Shown one piece after another: positions 6,221 through 7,706 of a stretch of 7,706 nucleotides of DNA. The DNA comes from Flavobacteriaceae bacterium UBA6268 (GTDB lineage Bacteria; Bacteroidota; Bacteroidia; Flavobacteriales; Flavobacteriaceae), in the NCBI GenBank assembly GCA_002440705.1, contig DJVA01000071.1:1-7706 (forward strand). The letters are read 5' to 3'. A model generated the notes under the pieces. It saw nothing but the letters and a program-made list of their open reading frames with translations. It was not told the DNA's origin and did no database searches. Within the stretch, counting starts at the first letter, position 1. Each line of letters opens with the position of its first letter. Position numbers and translations under genes: made by a program.

Positions 6221-6248
6221 TAAAAATAGGATATTATTCATAAATCAA
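6221..6248 (-). promoter_or_regulatory. Candidate promoter for the pnt operon
   Basis: On the - strand TTG (6248-6246) is followed after 17 bases by TATTTTTA (6228-6221). This fits the flavobacterial pattern TTG-N17-23-TAnnTTTG with one mismatch at the last base. The -7 element ends 25 bases before the pntA1 start codon, giving a short leader. Confidence 0.35.
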
Positions 6249-6285
6249 TCTGACGAATGTCATTATTGGTAAAATTATTTGAAAA

Positions 6286-6329
6286 TTTGAAGGTTTGCTT
6301 CGGATATTTCAAACTTTAGACGCTTCAAA
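6286..6329. repeat. Nested inverted repeat in the divergent promoter region
   Basis: TTTGAAG at 6286-6292 is complementary to CTTCAAA at 6323-6329, and directly inside it GTTTG at 6293-6297 is complementary to CAAAC at 6310-6314, leaving an 8-base bulge on the right side. It sits between the divergent pntA1 and MBL-fold genes, where a shared operator or a leader structure would be placed. No regulator family can be named from it. Confidence 0.3.
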
Positions 6330-6427
6330 GTTACAGAAGGCAAGGAAGCGGGGTAAAAATTCATCAAATTGAGCCTCCATACCCTTTCAAAAACAATAAA
6401 AAGTACGAATTTTGTTTTGCGAACGCT

Positions 6428-7192
6428 ATGACAGTTACATTTTTAGGTACTGGTACTTCACAAGGCATTCCCATTATTGGGAGTCAGCATCCTGTTTGCT
6501 TGAGTAACAACCCCAAGGACAAACGTTTGCGGGTTTCCGTGCTTTTAGAATGGGAGGGAGCTTGCTACGTCATTGACTGTGGTCCCGACTTCAGACAGCA
6601 AATGCTTCGGGAGGGCGTACAGCGCATCGACGGGGTGCTTTTTACCCACGAGCACAACGACCATGTGGCGGGACTGGATGACATCCGTCCTTTTTATTTT
6701 CGGCAGGGAGATATCACCTGCTATGCCTACAAAAGGGTTTTTGATGCCCTGAAACAGCGTTTTGCCTATGTTTTTGAAACCATCAACAAGTACCCAAGTG
6801 CCCCTACCATAAAGGAAGTGGAAATCGAGAAGGACCATCCATTTACGATTTCGGGAAAGAAAGTGATACCCGTAGAAGCGATGCACGCCGATTTGTCGGT
6901 ATTGGGATTTCGGATTGACAATTTTGCCTATATGACCGACGTTAAAATAATCGAGGATTCCGAAATGCAGAAACTGATGGGATTGGACGTATTGGTGCTG
7001 AATGCCTTGCGCATTAAACCCCATGAGTCGCATTTAAACCTGGAAGAAGCTTTGGCCATCGTAAACATCCTGAAACCAAAAAAAACCTTTTTCACCCATA
7101 TTAGCCATTTGCTGGGCTTTCACGACGAAGTGGAAGCCAATTTGCCGGAAGGCGTGCATTTGGCCTACGATACCTTAAAAATTACCATATGA
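6428..7192 (+). CDS. PhnP-like MBL-fold metal-dependent hydrolase
   Basis: A 254-residue metallo-beta-lactamase-fold enzyme close to the PhnP group (phosphoribosyl cyclic phosphate phosphodiesterases). Visible: LGTGTSQGIP (6-15), RVSVLLE (35-41), IDCGPDFRQQMLR (49-61), the metal motif HEHNDH (74-79: H74, H76, D78, H79), a further histidine in AMHADLSVLGFR (H153), the bridging aspartate in YMTD (D171), HESHLN (199-204) and the last metal histidine in FFTHISHLLG (H224). No signal peptide, so it acts in the cytosol. PhnP also has a structural zinc site near residues 20-24; here the region reads GSQHPVC, with His21 and Cys24 rather than a CxCxxC-type motif. No phosphonate genes are present in the window, so the substrate is uncertain and I give no symbol. 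Its stop overlaps the next gene's start by four bases (ATGA). The leader has no Shine-Dalgarno. Confidence 0.88.
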   Translation: MTVTFLGTGTSQGIPIIGSQHPVCLSNNPKDKRLRVSVLLEWEGACYVIDCGPDFRQQMLREGVQRIDGVLFTHEHNDHVAGLDDIRPFYFRQGDITCYAYKRVFDALKQRFAYVFETINKYPSAPTIKEVEIEKDHPFTISGKKVIPVEAMHADLSVLGFRIDNFAYMTDVKIIEDSEMQKLMGLDVLVLNALRIKPHESHLNLEEALAIVNILKPKKTFFTHISHLLGFHDEVEANLPEGVHLAYDTLKITI

Positions 7193-7683
7193 AGTCTAAA
7201 ATTTTCATGTACCTTTTTTTCTTTGCGCTATTGTTGGTGCTTTTTCAATACATGAACCAAAAGTCCATTTTTGAGTCGCAGGAACAGCATATAACCAGTT
7301 TGCAGGATAAAATGACCCAAGCCAACGATTCCATTGAAAAACTCAACGATCGCGTGGCCGAGCTCAACTATTTTACCTTGATGGGGAACGATAATGCGAT
7401 GACCTATTTTGAAAAATTGGGTATGGAAGCCTCTCAGGTAGAAGCCTTTGTTTCGGATGCCATTTATGAGCAGAATTTTGAATCGGGCGGCAATCCTTTG
7501 GTGCCTTTGGAGCCCATGTATGGAAAATGGATCGTGAACAAGGTAAAGTTTTTGAACCATCGCTGGGTCCTAGCCGATTTTAGTGACGGCAAGTACTGGG
7601 GGGACATGGTTGTGGAATATTTTTTCGACGAAAACAACCAGTTGCAGTTAACACCCTTGTCTTCGGTGTTGTATCCACAATAG
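7189..7683 (+). CDS. Membrane-anchored coiled-coil protein of unknown function
   Basis: A 164-residue protein that I do not recognise by function. It has an N-terminal hydrophobic helix (residues 5-22, KIFMYLFFFALLLVLFQYM region) preceded by MKSK; with no lipobox and no clear cleavage site this is more likely an uncleaved anchor than a signal peptide. A polar heptad-like segment follows (about 24-60), consistent with a coiled coil. The C-terminal half (about 62-164) is a small globular domain rich in aromatic residues: NAMTYFEKLGM (69-79), YGKWIVNKVKFLNHRWVLAD (111-130), GKYWGDMVVEYFFDEN (134-149). With an anchor of this orientation the domain would face the periplasm. The four-base overlap with the MBL-fold gene implies translational coupling and a possible joint role, but one protein is expected in the cytosol and the other outside. 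Confidence 0.82.
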   Translation: MKSKIFMYLFFFALLLVLFQYMNQKSIFESQEQHITSLQDKMTQANDSIEKLNDRVAELNYFTLMGNDNAMTYFEKLGMEASQVEAFVSDAIYEQNFESGGNPLVPLEPMYGKWIVNKVKFLNHRWVLADFSDGKYWGDMVVEYFFDENNQLQLTPLSSVLYPQ

Positions 7684-7685
7684 AA

Positions 7686-7706
7686 AAGATTGAAGATTGA
7701 AGATTG
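7686..7706. repeat. Heptanucleotide tandem repeat, three copies, open at the window edge
   Basis: AAGATTG occurs three times in perfect tandem (7686-7692, 7693-7699, 7700-7706), starting two bases after the stop codon at 7681-7683. The array reaches the last base, so more copies may follow. Short heptamer arrays of this kind can vary in copy number by slipped-strand replication. It lies outside coding sequence as far as can be seen. Confidence 0.7.

Noticed and set aside
6407..6414. GAATTTTG as a -7 promoter element for the MBL-fold gene
   Set aside because: It differs from TAnnTTTG at the first base, has no clear TTG partner and would leave a leader of only a few bases.
1..7706. Search for CRISPR repeats, transposase genes, phage genes, toxin-antitoxin pairs, tRNA or rRNA
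   Set aside because: No regularly spaced repeats, transposase motifs, tRNA-like cloverleaf or rRNA signatures were seen on either strand.

Overview
The window looks like chromosomal DNA from a member of the Bacteroidota, most likely a Flavobacteriaceae species. The grounds are the protein sequences (split three-gene transhydrogenase, a 484-residue conserved protein of flavobacterial type), candidate promoters of the TAnnTTTG type, and mostly A-rich rather than Shine-Dalgarno leaders. I cannot name the genus. There is no phage, insertion sequence, CRISPR array, tRNA or rRNA. It is an ordinary housekeeping region and I did not find a convincing new multi-gene system; the value lies in protein-level oddities and in structured non-coding stretches.

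Layout: (1) 1-132, + strand, the last 43 codons of a probable Nudix (MutT-type) hydrolase. (2) 216-872, - strand, nth, an endonuclease III that contains no cysteine and so cannot carry the usual [4Fe-4S] cluster. (3) 873-1354, a 482-base gap: its left half is packed with inverted repeats and resembles a dispersed intergenic repeat, and its right end carries a likely promoter. (4) 1355-1813, + strand, a Bcp/PrxQ peroxiredoxin whose 3' end overlaps the opposing gene by 11 bases. (5) 1803-6195, - strand, read from right to left: pntA1, pntA2, pntB (proton-translocating NAD(P) transhydrogenase), a 126-base spacer with competing inverted repeats, then a 484-residue conserved cytosolic protein of unknown function. 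(6) 6196-6427, a divergent promoter region. (7) 6428-7683, + strand, a PhnP-like metallo-beta-lactamase-fold hydrolase overlapping by 4 bases a small membrane-anchored coiled-coil protein. (8) 7684-7706, three copies of a heptamer repeat running to the window edge.

How the genes fit together: PntA1 (NAD(H) domain), PntA2 and PntB (membrane domain plus NADP(H) domain) together use the proton-motive force to make NADPH. The pair PntA2 His48 / PntB Asn96 matches the Thermus-type arrangement of the membrane proton site rather than the E. coli one. NADPH supply, a thiol peroxidase, a base-excision glycosylase and a nucleotide-pool hydrolase lie side by side, which gives the region a loose oxidative-stress theme; this is inference from content, because the genes are on different strands and are not one operon.
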